Position numbers and translations under genes: made by a program. A stretch of 64,000 nucleotides of DNA from Aegilops tauschii subsp. strangulata (lineage: Eukaryota; Streptophyta; Magnoliopsida; Poales; Poaceae): the NCBI RefSeq assembly GCF_002575655.3, contig NC_053040.3, positions 457,918,780 through 457,982,779 of the forward strand, in the 5' to 3' direction. Shown one piece after another: positions 10,113-19,933 of this stretch; position 1 is the first letter of the stretch; each line of letters begins with the position of its first letter. A model generated the notes under the pieces. The model ran no database searches. It was given only the letters and a program-made list of their open reading frames with translations, and was not told the origin of the DNA.

Positions 10113-10964
10113 TTAAAGCTTTTTAACATAAGCATCGCAGCCCCAAACTTTAAGAAACGACAGCTTAGGTTTCTTGCCAAACCACAGTTCATATGGTGTC
10201 GTCTCAATGGATTTAGATGGTGCCCTATTTAACGTGAATGCAGCCGTCTCTAAAGCGTAACCCCAAAACGATAGTGGTAAATCGGTAAGAGACATCATAG
10301 ATCGCACCATATCTAATAAAGTACGGTTACGGCGTTCGGACACACCATTACGCTGTGGTGTTCCAGGTGGCGTGAGTTGCGAAACTATTCCACATTGTTT
10401 CAAATGAAGACCAAACTCATAACTCAAATATTCACCTCCATGATCAGATCGTAGAAACTTTATTTTCTTGTTACGATGATTTTCCACTTCACTCTAAAAT
10501 TCTTTGAACTTTTCAAATGTTTCAGACTTATGTTTCATCAAGTAGATATACCCATATCTGCTCAAATCATCTGTGAAGGTCAGAAAATAACGATACCCAC
10601 CGCGAGCCTCAACACTCATCGGACCGCATACATCAGTATGTATTATTTCCAACAAGTCTGTTGCTCGCTCCATTGTTCCGGACAACGGAGTCTTAGTCAT
10701 CTTGCCCATGAGGCATGGTTCGTAAGCATCAAGTGATTCATAATCAAGTGATACATAATCAAGTGATTCCAAAACCCATCAGCATGGAGTTTCTTCATGC
10801 GCTTTACACCAATATGACCAAAACGGCAGTGCCACAAATAAGTTGCACTGTCATTATTAACTTTGCATCTTTTGGCTTCAATATTATGAATATGTGTATC
10901 ACTACAATCGAGATTCAATAAAATAGACCACTCATTAAGGGTGCATGACCATAAAAGATATTAC
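10113..10964 (-). pseudogene. Copia-D integrase (broken)
   Basis: Minus-strand frames 10697-10918, 10494-10772 and 10113-10487 give the HHCC zinc module and the DDE core. Visible are LWHCRFGHIGVKRMKKLH, TDVCGPM (first Asp), RSDHGGEY (second Asp) and GVSERRNRTLLDM (Glu), then LSFWGYALETA. The zinc module is damaged: the first Cys of CEPC is Tyr (AYEPC). A short sequence (caagtgat + tcataat or acataat) is present three times at 10730-10770, giving a SLDY repeat and a frameshift. A stop interrupts the core between 10487 and 10494. The right edge is the CACTA-E target site. Confidence 0.88.
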
Positions 10965-10967
10965 TCA

Positions 10968-11275
10968 CACTACTGGAATCAGCAAATTTGCCATCTGCCA
11001 GCTCTTTGCCGTCTGCTAGCTGACGGCAAAGAAGCTCTTTGCCATCAGCAACACGTAAGCGGACGGCAAAGAAAAGGCTGACGGCAAAGAAGCTCTTTGC
11101 CATCAGCCACCTCTTTGCCGTCCGCCAGCGGACGGCAAAGAGTGTGGTGGCCCCCACCCCCCGCTCGTTTGAAAAAATCTTAACGGCCCACCTCTTTGCC
11201 GTCCGCTAGCAGACGGCAAAGAGGCAAAAAGGCGGACGGCAAAGGCTGGCTGACGGCAAAGAGGGCACTTGCCTA
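10968..11275. repeat. Left terminus and subterminal repeats of CACTA-E
   Basis: The terminal inverted repeat (CACTACTGGAATCAGC, imperfect match to the other end) is followed by about twelve copies of CTTTGCCGTC or its complement GACGGCAAAG. Several are arranged as face-to-face palindromes around short GC spacers. Such words are the likely transposase/TNPA binding sites. Confidence 0.88.
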
Positions 11276-11640
11276 ACGGCAGGTACCCCCCCGCCCGTTA
11301 CTCACTTCGTCCTCGCGCGCCCTTCTCCTCTGACCCCGCCGCCGCCGCCCGCCGCCCCGGCTCCCCGCCGCCCCACCGCCCCGTCGCCCCCCGCCCCACC
11401 GCCGCCCCGGCCCACAGCCGCCCCGGCCCCCCGCCGCCTCCTCCACCGCCCCGCCCCGGCCTCCCGCCGCCCGGCCCCCCCCGCCGCCCCGGCCCCCCGC
11501 CGCCCCGCCTCCTCCACCGCCCTGCCCCGGCCCCCCGCCGGCCGGGCCCCCGCCGCCCCGCCTCCTCCATCGCCCCGCCCCGGCCCCCCGCCGCCGGCCC
11601 CTCCCCGACCCGTCGCCGCCCCCCACAGTGAGCCCCTCGA
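11276..11640. repeat. GC-rich (CCG)n-like tract in CACTA-E
   Basis: About 350 bp of nearly pure C/G sequence (ccgccgccccggcccccc types) upstream of the transposase. Open frames in every phase encode only Pro/Ala/Arg or Gly/Arg runs, so I treat it as low-complexity leader or promoter DNA, not coding. Confidence 0.75.
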
Positions 11641-11815
11641 TCCCATTTTTTATGTTTTTTGTTTTTTTTTCTGTTTAGATAAGGTTTTTTAGTTTAAGTT
11701 TTTTCAGTTTAGAATTAATTAGTGCAGGTTATTTAGTTTAATTAGTTTAGGTTTAATTAGTTTTAATAGTTTAGTTTTAATTAGTTTAGGTTTTTAGTTT
11801 AGGTTTAGGTTAAGT
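11641..11815. other. T-rich spacer in CACTA-E
   Basis: A run of tttagtttaggtttaatt-type short repeats between the GC-rich tract and the GAA tract. No gene or site is recognised. Confidence 0.5.
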
Positions 11816-12100
11816 AGAAGGGGAAGAAGAAGAAGAAGAAGAAGAAGAAGAAGAAGAAGAAGAGGAGGAGGAGGAGGAGGAGGAGAAGAAGAAGAAGAAG
11901 AAGAAGAAGAAGAAGAAGAAGAAGAAGAAGAAGAAGAAGAAGAAGAAGAAGAAGAAGAAGAAGAAGAAGAAGAAGAAGAAGAAGAAGAAGAAGAGGAGGA
12001 GGAGGAGGAGGAGGAGGAGGAGAAAGAAGAAGAAGAAGAAGAAGACGGGGGATGAGAAGAAGTAGAAGAATGAGAAGAAGTAGAAGTAGTAGAAGAATGA
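11816..12100. repeat. (GAA)n/(GAG)n microsatellite in CACTA-E
   Basis: About 230 bp of almost uninterrupted agaag triplets, with two short gaggag blocks (about 11861-11885 and 11995-12020), followed by degenerate copies to 12100. Frames through it encode only Ser, Leu, Phe, Glu or Lys runs. Confidence 0.92.
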
Positions 12101-12107
12101 GAAGACC

Positions 12108-12545
12108 CCCTGACCCCCCAACCCCGACACCACACCCCGACACCACACCCCGACCCTGAGCCTGACCCGACACCCCGACCCCGACACCGACACGGCACCC
12201 CGAACCCGACTCGGCACCCCGACCCGACACCCCCACCCCGAGACCCCGACCCCGACACGGCACCCCGAGACCGACACGACACCCCGACCCCGACACGGCA
12301 CCCCGAGACCGACACGACACCCCGACCCCCGACACGACACCCCCGACACCCCGACACCCCGACCCCGAGACCCGACCCCGACCCCGACCCCGACCCCGAG
12401 CCTGACCCCACACCCCGACCTCGACACCGACACGGCACCCCGACCCCGACCCGGCACCCCGACCCGACACCCCGACCCCGAGACCCCGACCCCGACACGG
12501 CGCCCCGAGACCGACACGACACCCCGACCCCCGACACCTCCCGAA
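12108..12545. repeat. CCCCGACAC minisatellite in CACTA-E
   Basis: Tandem, variable copies of ccccgacacc/ccccgaccc, grouped in a larger unit. The block around 12165-12310 (gacaccgacacggcacc, then ccgagaccgacacgacacc) recurs at 12415-12530. The long minus-strand Gly/Arg/Val/Ser frames here are artefacts of the repeat. Confidence 0.88.
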
Positions 12546-12963
12546 AAGGTGTTCTTTGGCCTTCCAGAAGCCGACGGGGTCATATATTTGTGAATTATTA
12601 GTTAGGTCATATATCTTTCGATTTTGTTATGAAAAACATCATATATAATTGTGTTGATCGGGTAGTTTTAAATGTGCAGTTGTTTCATCGCTGCGAGGTT
12701 TGGTGTTCGACGACCTCGCCGTGCGTTTGACGAGCTCTGCCCCTTCGTTCGTGGGTGAGCACAAATGACATGTCCTCCTCCCCCATTAATTATTTGATCT
12801 ATTCCGATGAAACTTGATAGCTAGATATATATGTGTCTTGAATCATCAGTATGCGTAACCAATATGTGTCTCCCGTTCGAAAGCGTCATAGTTATAAATA
12901 TGCATGCATTTGCATATTTATAACCTTGATTCTTTCGAATTGTCCAACGCTATCCATGGACAG
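12546..12963. other. Leader region upstream of the CACTA-E transposase
   Basis: Non-repetitive sequence of moderate GC. gttgatcgggtagttttaaatgtgcag ends like a splice acceptor at 12679, and gtgggtgagc near 12752 resembles a donor, so a non-coding 5' exon of the TNP2 gene may lie at about 12680-12753. This is inference. Confidence 0.35.
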
Positions 12964-13181
12964 CCCGAGTATGTTTAGATTGGGTTCGTTTTCCCATATG
13001 CTTTGCTCCGGATCCGACGCATAAATTTCGTCAGTGCCTCCCCTGTTGTTCTCCGGGTACACATCCTCTCTGTTTATTGCAGAGACGTGTATCAGGAGAA
13101 CAGCGGGGAGGTGCTGCCGAAATTTTGCGTAGGATCCGGGGCATAGCATGGGAAAATGAACCCAATCTAAACATACTCGGG
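12964..13181. repeat. Long imperfect inverted repeat upstream of TNP2
   Basis: The left arm 12964-13062 and right arm 13087-13181 are reverse complements over about 95-99 bp at roughly 85% identity, separated by a 24-bp loop. Shared blocks include cccgagtatgtttagattgg, ggatcc, and ctgttctcc-type words. If transcribed as part of the TNP2 leader it would fold into a long hairpin. Confidence 0.88.
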
Positions 13182-13278
13182 TGGGATTAGGACCTATCAT
13201 TACCTATTAGAGTGTAGGTTGCATGGACGTAATAAAATTGACAAAGTAGATCAACTGATGAATACATACATGCTGAAT

Positions 13279-13303
13279 TATATATATATATATATATATA
13301 TAT
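13279..13303. repeat. (TA)n microsatellite
   Basis: About twelve TA dinucleotides, 33 bp before the transposase start codon. Confidence 0.95.
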
Positions 13304-13335
13304 TTATTGTGTGTCTAGTAGCTCTGAAAGTCAAG

Positions 13336-16321
13336 ATGAGTGATCGTGCGTGGATGTACACCGGTCACACTGGTCAGAACAAATGGAGCACTGAATGGTT
13401 CACAAAAACACAAGGGGTTTGTGCGAGCCGCATTTGCAAATGGCCAGAGGAAAACCTGGTGCCCCTGTTTACGGTGCGGCAATTGGGAAAAGAGGACAGA
13501 GGCTGAAATGGGCAAACACCTGCAGAAGAGTGGTTGTACGCCCGATTATACGGTGTGGACATTTCATGGTGAGTCTGCCCAACGTGACCAAGCTGAGGTG
13601 GATCGTCGTCGCACCGACGAGCATGGTACCGGGATGGAAAACATGGTGCAAGACTTTGATGATGCTCGGGATTCGGACGAGGAGATGGAGGAATCTGCAA
13701 AGGCCTTCAATGAAATGTTGGAGTCTTCAAAACGTCCGCTCCATGAGCACACTGAGTTTTGTCAGTTGGATGCCATCTCACAAGTAATGGCTCTGAAGGC
13801 TCAGTTCAACTTGGGCAGAGAATGCTACGATGCAATGATGACAGTATTTGGACGCTTTCTACCCAAAGGCCATGTAATGCCTGCAAACCTGTACCAGTCG
13901 GACAAAATCCTCCGTGCACTGAAGATGCCCTATGATAAGATACATGCCTGTGAGAAAGGATGTGTCTTGTTTAGGCTTGACTATGCGGACTTGAACTATT
14001 ATCCCATTTGCAAGTCTTCCAGTTATGTTGTGGTAGACAACGGTATGGGTGAGAAGACACAGACCAAAATCCCCGTTAGTGTTCTTCGGTATATGCCAAT
14101 CGTACCAAGACTTCAACGTCTTTTCATGGTCGAAGAGACGGCCAGACAGATGACATGGCACAAAACGGGCAAAAGAACCGAACTAGATGTAGATGGGAAT
14201 CTGATGATTGTACACACATCGGATGGTGTTGCGTGGAAAAAGTTTGATGAATTACATGGTGACAAAGTGGCAGATCCGAGGCATCCTCGAGTCGGCATCA
14301 GCACGGATGGGTTCAGTGTGTTTGGTATGACGGCAGCCCAATACAGTTGTTGGCCCGTATTTGTCTTTCGACTCAATCTCCCCCCCGGACAGATTATGCA
14401 AAGAAAGAACATTTTCCTGACGTTGATAATTCCAGGGCCCAACTATCCGGGGAAAAATATGAATGTGTACATGCAACCGCTTAAGGACGAATTGCAAGAA
14501 GCCTGGGATAATGGGTTCAAGACATACGATGCCTATAGCAAATGGAACTTCATAATGCATGTCTGGTACATGTACTCGACGCATGACTTGCCGGCGTATG
14601 CGCTATTCGTTGGCTGGTGTGTGCATGGAAGGTTCCCGTGCCCCACATGCAAGGGAGCTCTTGAGTTTCGTTGGCTTCAGGCCGGTCGCAAGTTTTCTTG
14701 CTTCGACATGCATAGACAGTTCCTGAATCCTCGCCATAAGTTCAGGAAAGACAAGAAGAACTTCATCAGAGGTAGAGTTGTCAAAAACTCTGCACCACAT
14801 GCATTGACAGGCCAACAGACCCTGGATCAGTTAAACGCTCCCGAGCCAGATCCAGAGCGTCCAGGGTACTTCAAGGGGTATAATTCTAAGCACGCCTGGA
14901 CTCACAAATCATGCTTATGGGATCTGCCTTACTTCAAAGACCTCCTTTGCCCACACAACATCGACGTGATGCACACTGAGAAGAATATCACCGAGGCACT
15001 TTTTGGTACATTGTTCGGCATAGATGGGAAGTCAAAGGATAATACTAAGGCTAGAGTCGATCTGGAGGCGCTATGTGATAGGCCGTTACAAAACATGAAA
15101 GAACCGAAAGGAAAGCAGAACTGGACGAAGCCAAAGGCATGGTTCAATCTTGGAAGGCCAGCTATGAGGGAAATTATCTTGTGGGTGAAAATGCAGTTGA
15201 TGTTCCCCGATGGGTATGCAGCGAATCTACAGAGGGGAGCCAGTCTTGATAAATTGAAGATATTTGGTCTCAAGAGTCATGATTGGCACATATGGATTGA
15301 GCGGGTAATGCCGGTGATGTTGCGTGGCTTCATCCCTGAGGATGAATGGCTAGTACTGGCAGAACTCAGCTATTTCTTCCGTGTTCTTTGTGCGAAAGAA
15401 CTATTGCCTGGCGTGCTAGAAGAAATGGAAGAGTTGGCGCCGGAGTTGATCTGCAAGTTAGAGAAGATCTTTCCACCGGGCTTCTTTAATCCAATGCAAC
15501 ATTTGATTTTGCATCTCCCGACCGAGGCAAGATTGGGGGGGCCCGTGCAAAATCGTTGGTGCTACCCAACTGAGAGGATGCAGAAGACGCTTCGACAAAA
15601 ATGTAAAAATAAACGTAGAATTGAAGCATCGATGGCTGAGGCATTCATCACTGAGGAGGCGGCAAACTTCGTGACAGCACACTACGAAGCCAAAAATCGT
15701 CATTTGCATAATCCGAAGCCTCGGTACAATGCTGACGACCCTAAAAAGGGTGGATCCAACCTCAGCCTATTCAAAGGGAATCTCGCACCAGCCAGTGTTT
15801 CAAATCCAGTATCTTTGGATAACGAACAATGGCGGACCATTTCGTTGTATATCTTCAACAACCTGATAGAAGTGCGGCCGTACATCGAGTAAGTTCTCGG
15901 TACATAGTTTCGCAACTTCTATTTCCTTTGAACTGCTCTTATTCCTGGATATTTCATACAGTCGATACGTCGCCTTATTCTCGTATGGAGCGGTGATCCA
16001 AAAGGATTCTGTCGAAGAGTATGAGCTTCTCGCAAAGCAAGGAGGCGGCTATCCCGGTTTCATCTCTTGGTTCAAACAAACAGTAATTTCTATTAGACTT
16101 GTAGGCTAATTTGTAGGCGGCTATCCCGGTTTCATTCGCTAATTTGTGCGTAATGCAACAATCCTTTCATATTAAACTTGTAGGCTAATTCAGAGTCTAT
16201 GGACGCCGAATTGAGACAAGTCGCTAATGGTTTTGACTATAAGGTCCATTCATTTGACAAATACGACATCAACGGGTATCGCTTTCGTACCAGCTGTTTC
16301 ACCCGAGCACGTGACTGCTAG
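13336..16321 (+). pseudogene. CACTA-E TNP2-type transposase (one-base frameshift, shortened C-terminus)
   Basis: Transposase of the CACTA (En/Spm, CMC) superfamily, which cuts at the element ends. The start is ATG 13336, giving the transposase-associated domain MSDRAWMY...STEWFTKTQG. The frame then shifts at aaggggttt (13414-13417): one extra G moves it into the 850-codon frame that runs to 15888. That frame shows WCPCLRCGN, the tnp2 region with GISTDGF (Asp about 14306) and IDVMHTEKN (Asp about 14963), and a DUF4218 part with MQHLILHLPTEA and NRWCYPTERM. The donor gtaagt at 15889 and acceptor at 15961 join as YI-D-RYVALF in frame. Exon 2 (15962-16082) ends FISWFKQT; exon 3 starts near 16196 and stops at 16321, so the DUF4216-like end is missing. 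Confidence 0.88.
16083..16195 (+). other. TNP2 intron with a copied exon fragment
   Basis: The intron holds a second copy of 20 bp of exon 2 (ggcggctatcccggtttcat at 16044-16063 and 16116-16135). It also has two copies of attaracttgtaggctaatt (16092 and 16171), marks of a small local duplication. Confidence 0.7.
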
Positions 16322-18496
16322 GGTGGACTCGTCCGAGGAGGAGGCTACACGGACTCCGGTCCACGAGCCTCCGGTACACGGGTCTTGGGCCCACGAGCCT
16401 CGGGTCGACTGGCCTTCGGCCCACGAGACCCCGGAGGAGCACACGTCCGGATGGGGTACCTGGCCGGATCAGCCCGAGGAGCCGAGTGGCCATGCTGGTG
16501 ATGGCGGGGAGCCGACTGATCTTGAGGAGGAGGGTGGCACCGTGTACCAGCGTGGTGCTACACGGCTCCCGTCCGTGCCGACGACCCGCGAGCAGAGGTG
16601 GTTGATCTTCCCTGATGGGGAGAGGTACGTAAGTGCTTTTAATATTTTTGTACCTTCTGCATTCATGTTTCTTCAAATAACTAATGCGTTGGCCTTGTCA
16701 TGCTGCAGGGGTTGGGACCACCATCATAGTGTCCGCCGGCCCAACTCCGTCCTTGGAGTTCTTTGCCGGCAAAACTTCCCGGGGTTTGTCACGTTGCCTG
16801 GTGAGGGTCGGCTTCCAGAGCTTGGGTTGAGCTGGGAGCACTACGTGGCTGCCCCGGCCCCGCCGGATGTCATTATCGACGGTGTCTTGTGCGACACGAG
16901 GGCAGACATGGTGATCAGGACGTTCTGGGTAATTTCTCCTTTACACATTTCAAAATCTTCAACTAGCTAGTTATTAATTGTACTAATCAATATTGTCTCA
17001 TTTGATTGTAGACATTCTACAGGTGTGAGGAGGGATACGAGGAGGACAGCACAAATGTTATCCAGAACGTCTGCAAGCGCCTACTCCAGAACTTACGGCA
17101 CGAGGCTCGGGTGCAGGCTGTTCGAGACTACTACGCCTTGCGTGGTATCAAGAAGACCAAGCCGGCGTGCCGCGATAAGTTCCTGAGTAAGGAGCAGTAC
17201 ATGAAGGTAATTCTTAAGGCCTTCTACTTAAGTTCCTTCATTTAGTAATTCTTAGCCGTAGCGCTCAAGTTTCTATTTGCTAACTTAGGCGCCTCCGAGA
17301 TGGTGTGCGGATCGGATGGATTGTTGGGAGGTGTTGGTCGATGAGTGGTGCTCACAAGAATGGCTAGCCCTCCACAACCAGGCCAAGGACAAACGTGCCC
17401 AAATGGAAGGTGTGCCACACCATCAAGGCAGCTCCAACTTATATCAGTTCAGGCGCAACTGGGTATGTGGTTTGCTATATGATTCATGCAATTCATTCAT
17501 CATGCTAGCTTGAGCCCTTTAATTACTAATTTTCATTGTTTCTCTCTTTCAGGCACGCCACAATAAGGCGGATAAGGTGCCAGAGGTGTACGACCTGTAT
17601 GCCATGGCCCACACTGGCTCTTTCAAGAAAGTCAAGGCTTTCTCTCAGTCTGACCTCGATGATGCAAACAACTTCACCAACATCTCCTCCCACAACAAGC
17701 TCGTGAGATATAGAGATGAGGGGAAGGCGAGGAAAGGGGAGGACTTTAACCCGAGCCAGGGTCCCATTGATCCAGAGCTGGTGATGATATCTGGTGGCGG
17801 GAGGTCCCATGGCTCCATAGCCATTGGAGATGGACTTATCCGTTGTCCTAGCACTCTCCCGGAGATCAAGGCGCACCAGTCGAGCTCCGCTCCTGAGATA
17901 AGGCCTCGTGAACGGCCAGTGCAACTCGCCATCAAGGTTAGTGATACGTACTCAGTTATCTTTCTCCATTACATTGTGTGCGCTTCCATCAATGATTACA
18001 AATGGTCATGTGAGTGGTGTTGCAGGCTGCTATATAGACTGAGAGAGATAGAACGGAGAAACTTCTGGCGGAGGCGGCGGAGAGGCAGCGGGAGATGGAG
18101 GAGAGGACGAGAAAGATGATGGAGGAGGAGAGGGCACGGAATGACATGCAGGCAAGGGCCATGTACGAGCTCCTTGTGGTAAGTTTCTTCTGCAGATTAC
18201 TTGCTAGTCTTAACATTTGAGTCTCATTACTAACTAGTATGACTCTGTTCTGAAAACCAAATGTGCAATCTGTGTGCGAGAAGTCCGGTCAGCCCGCTCC
18301 GCCGATGCCAGTGATTGCTCCTGGGAGCACGGTGAGTTTAGTTTGAATGAACATTACTTGGTAGTCTTAACATTTGAGTGTCGTAATGCTAACGAGACAT
18401 TGGAAATGATCTTTGGTGCAGCTTAACTCCAGAAACGCATCGCACGATCCTTCTCCAGGTAGCGGCACTAGCCACCCCGCTCCTACACCTCCCTGA
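16297..18496 (+). pseudogene. CACTA-E TNPA-like accessory gene (Transposase_24 type)
   Basis: A multi-exon gene in the same direction as TNP2. Exons with GT-AG borders are about 16297-16624, 16709-16928, 17012-17206, 17289-17462, 17553-17936, 18027-18178, about 18260-18330 and 18422-18496. Joined frames agree; for example ...DGE-R-GWDHHH crosses the first intron. The N-part has a (V/A)HEP repeat and an acidic stretch, then YQRGATRLPSVP, SVRRPNSVLGVLC, LGLSWEHY and the Transposase_24 (PF03004) core DCWEVLVDEWCSQEW. The C-part is charged (LREIERRNF...) and ends SHPAPTPP. The start is unclear because its 5' part abuts the truncated TNP2 exon. The acceptor before the seventh exon reads gcaa instead of gcag, a likely lesion. 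TNPA proteins bind subterminal repeats. Confidence 0.8.
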
Positions 18497-18600
18497 TCAC
18501 GGTAAGTTTCTCTAGTGTTTTGCTTAACAAATGCATAAAGACCTAGACTTAGCTTTATTTCCTCCTATATGCTTACCATAATGACCTAGAGTTAGCTTAT
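18497..18600. other. Downstream sequence of the TNPA-like gene
   Basis: A short transition from the last exon into the minisatellite. Two degenerate repeat units (tgacctagagttagctt, tgacctagacttagctt) already occur here. Confidence 0.5.
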
Positions 18601-19106
18601 TTTCCTCCAAAATGACCCATTTTACCTAGGTTAGCTTATAAATGATGCAGTTCATCCAAGTTAGCTCAAAAATGACCCCTTTTACGTAGATTAGCTCCTA
18701 AATGATCCATTTTACCTACGTTAGCTTTAAAATGGTCCATTTCACCTACGTTAACTACAAAATGACCCATCTTACCTAGGTTATCTCATAAACGATCCAT
18801 TTCAACTAATTTAGCTCATAAACGATCCATTTGACCTAAGTGAGCTAAAAAACGATCCATTTCACCTAAATTAGCTCTTAAATGATCCATTTCACCTAAG
18901 TTAGCTGAAAAAGATCCATTTCAACTAAATTAGCTCAAAAATGATCCATTTCAACAAAGTTAGCTCAAAACCGATCCATTTCAACAAAGTTAGCTCAAAA
19001 ACGATCCATTTGACCTAAGTGAGCTAAAAAATGATCCATTTCACCTTAGTTACCTCAAAAACGATCCATTTCACCTTAGTTACCTCAAAAACGATCCATT
19101 TCTAAC
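18600..19106. repeat. ~30-bp minisatellite in CACTA-E
   Basis: About 17 degenerate tandem copies of a unit reading approximately gatccatttcacctaagtta + gctcaaaaac. A higher-order pattern is visible: the variant gatccatttgacctaagtga occurs twice (about 18825 and 19003), each followed by similar neighbours. No frame stays open. Confidence 0.93.
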
Positions 19107-19420
19107 TTTCTTATTTTGCCATTTTGCAGATTTCATTATGTGCTGCATGGAGTGCTTGTTCTACTCTTCTTCTTCTTGTCTTCTCATTCTAGTCACCTTA
19201 GCTATGGAGTGATTCTTTATGTATGGATGGAACTTCTTTATGTATGAAATGATGGATGGAACTTGTTTATGTATGAAATGATGGATGGAACTTGTTTATG
19301 TATGAAATGATGTATGAACTTGTTTATGTGATGAATGCCTGTGAAATATATCTATATGTCATATATATTTTCTGTGCAAATTGTGGGATTTAACAAAAAA
19401 CAGAAAAAACAGACAATATG
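19107..19420. other. Spacer after the minisatellite
   Basis: AT-rich sequence with four short copies of gaacttgtttatgtatgaaatgatg at 19229-19335. It looks like 3' UTR or intergenic sequence of CACTA-E. No gene is seen. Confidence 0.5.
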
Positions 19421-19930
19421 CAGGCTCTTTGCCGTCTGCCGCAGACGGCAAAGAAGCCACGTGGCAGCCAACTGTGCTTCCTGGGAGATGACCCATTTGG
19501 TCAGTTTGCCTACAGTGGCAGACGGCAAAGACTTTGCCGTCCGTGGCAGACGGCAAAGAACCTGCACTTTGCCATCAGTGGCAGACGGCAAAGAACCTGC
19601 CATCTAGTGATGTGTAGATGACATCATAAGGCGGACGGCAAAGACCAGAGAAATTTTGCCGTCCGCGGCGGACGGCAAAGGTCTGCCATTAGCCACTTAA
19701 CGGACTGACAGCACAATTATTGCCATCCACCCTCTTTGCCGTCCGCTGCAGACGGCAAAGGCTCTTTGCCGTCCGCCGCCAGGAAGCAGACGGCAAAGCA
19801 GCTGTTTACCGTAGCCTTCTTTGCCGGAGCCTTTTGCCGTCCGCGGCTGACGGCAAAGGTCTTTGCCGTCCGCCTTTCGAGCCTTTGCCGTCCGCCGTGG
19901 CAGACGGCAAAGTAGTTGTTTCCTGTAGTG
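19421..19930. repeat. Right terminus and subterminal repeats of CACTA-E
   Basis: About fifteen CTTTGCCGTC/GACGGCAAAG words, several as palindromic pairs (for example 19524-19557 and 19735-19760), end in the terminal inverted repeat TTCCTGTAGTG. Frames in this stretch are repeat artefacts, including the CACTA-derived end of the Copia-D gag frame. Confidence 0.9.
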
Positions 19931-19933
19931 TCA

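Larger units (their letters stand above)
10968..19930 (+). mobile_element. CACTA-E, complete CACTA transposon inside Copia-D
   Basis: An 8963-bp element starting CACTACTGGAA and ending TTCCTGTAGTG, flanked by the 3-bp TSD tca (10965-10967 and 19931-19933). The undisturbed target is visible in Copia-H near 49672 (ctctcatataaatag), a direct empty-site comparison. It carries subterminal repeats with the word GACGGCAAAG in both orientations, a TNP2 transposase gene (13336-16321), a TNPA-like gene (16297-18496) and several simple-sequence tracts. Both genes are on the plus strand. The structure is autonomous in type, but both genes carry lesions. Confidence 0.95.

Noticed and set aside
11269..11646. 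Overlapping Pro/Arg and Gly/Arg frames on both strands
   Set aside because: Low-complexity GC tract open in nearly every frame; no domain.
11794..12583. Three long minus-strand frames (221-257 codons)
   Set aside because: Encoded entirely by the GAA and CCCCGACAC repeats; amino-acid runs only.
18600..19106. Possible CRISPR-like array (30-bp repeats)
   Set aside because: Units are contiguous and degenerate, without unique spacers, in a plant transposon; this is a minisatellite.
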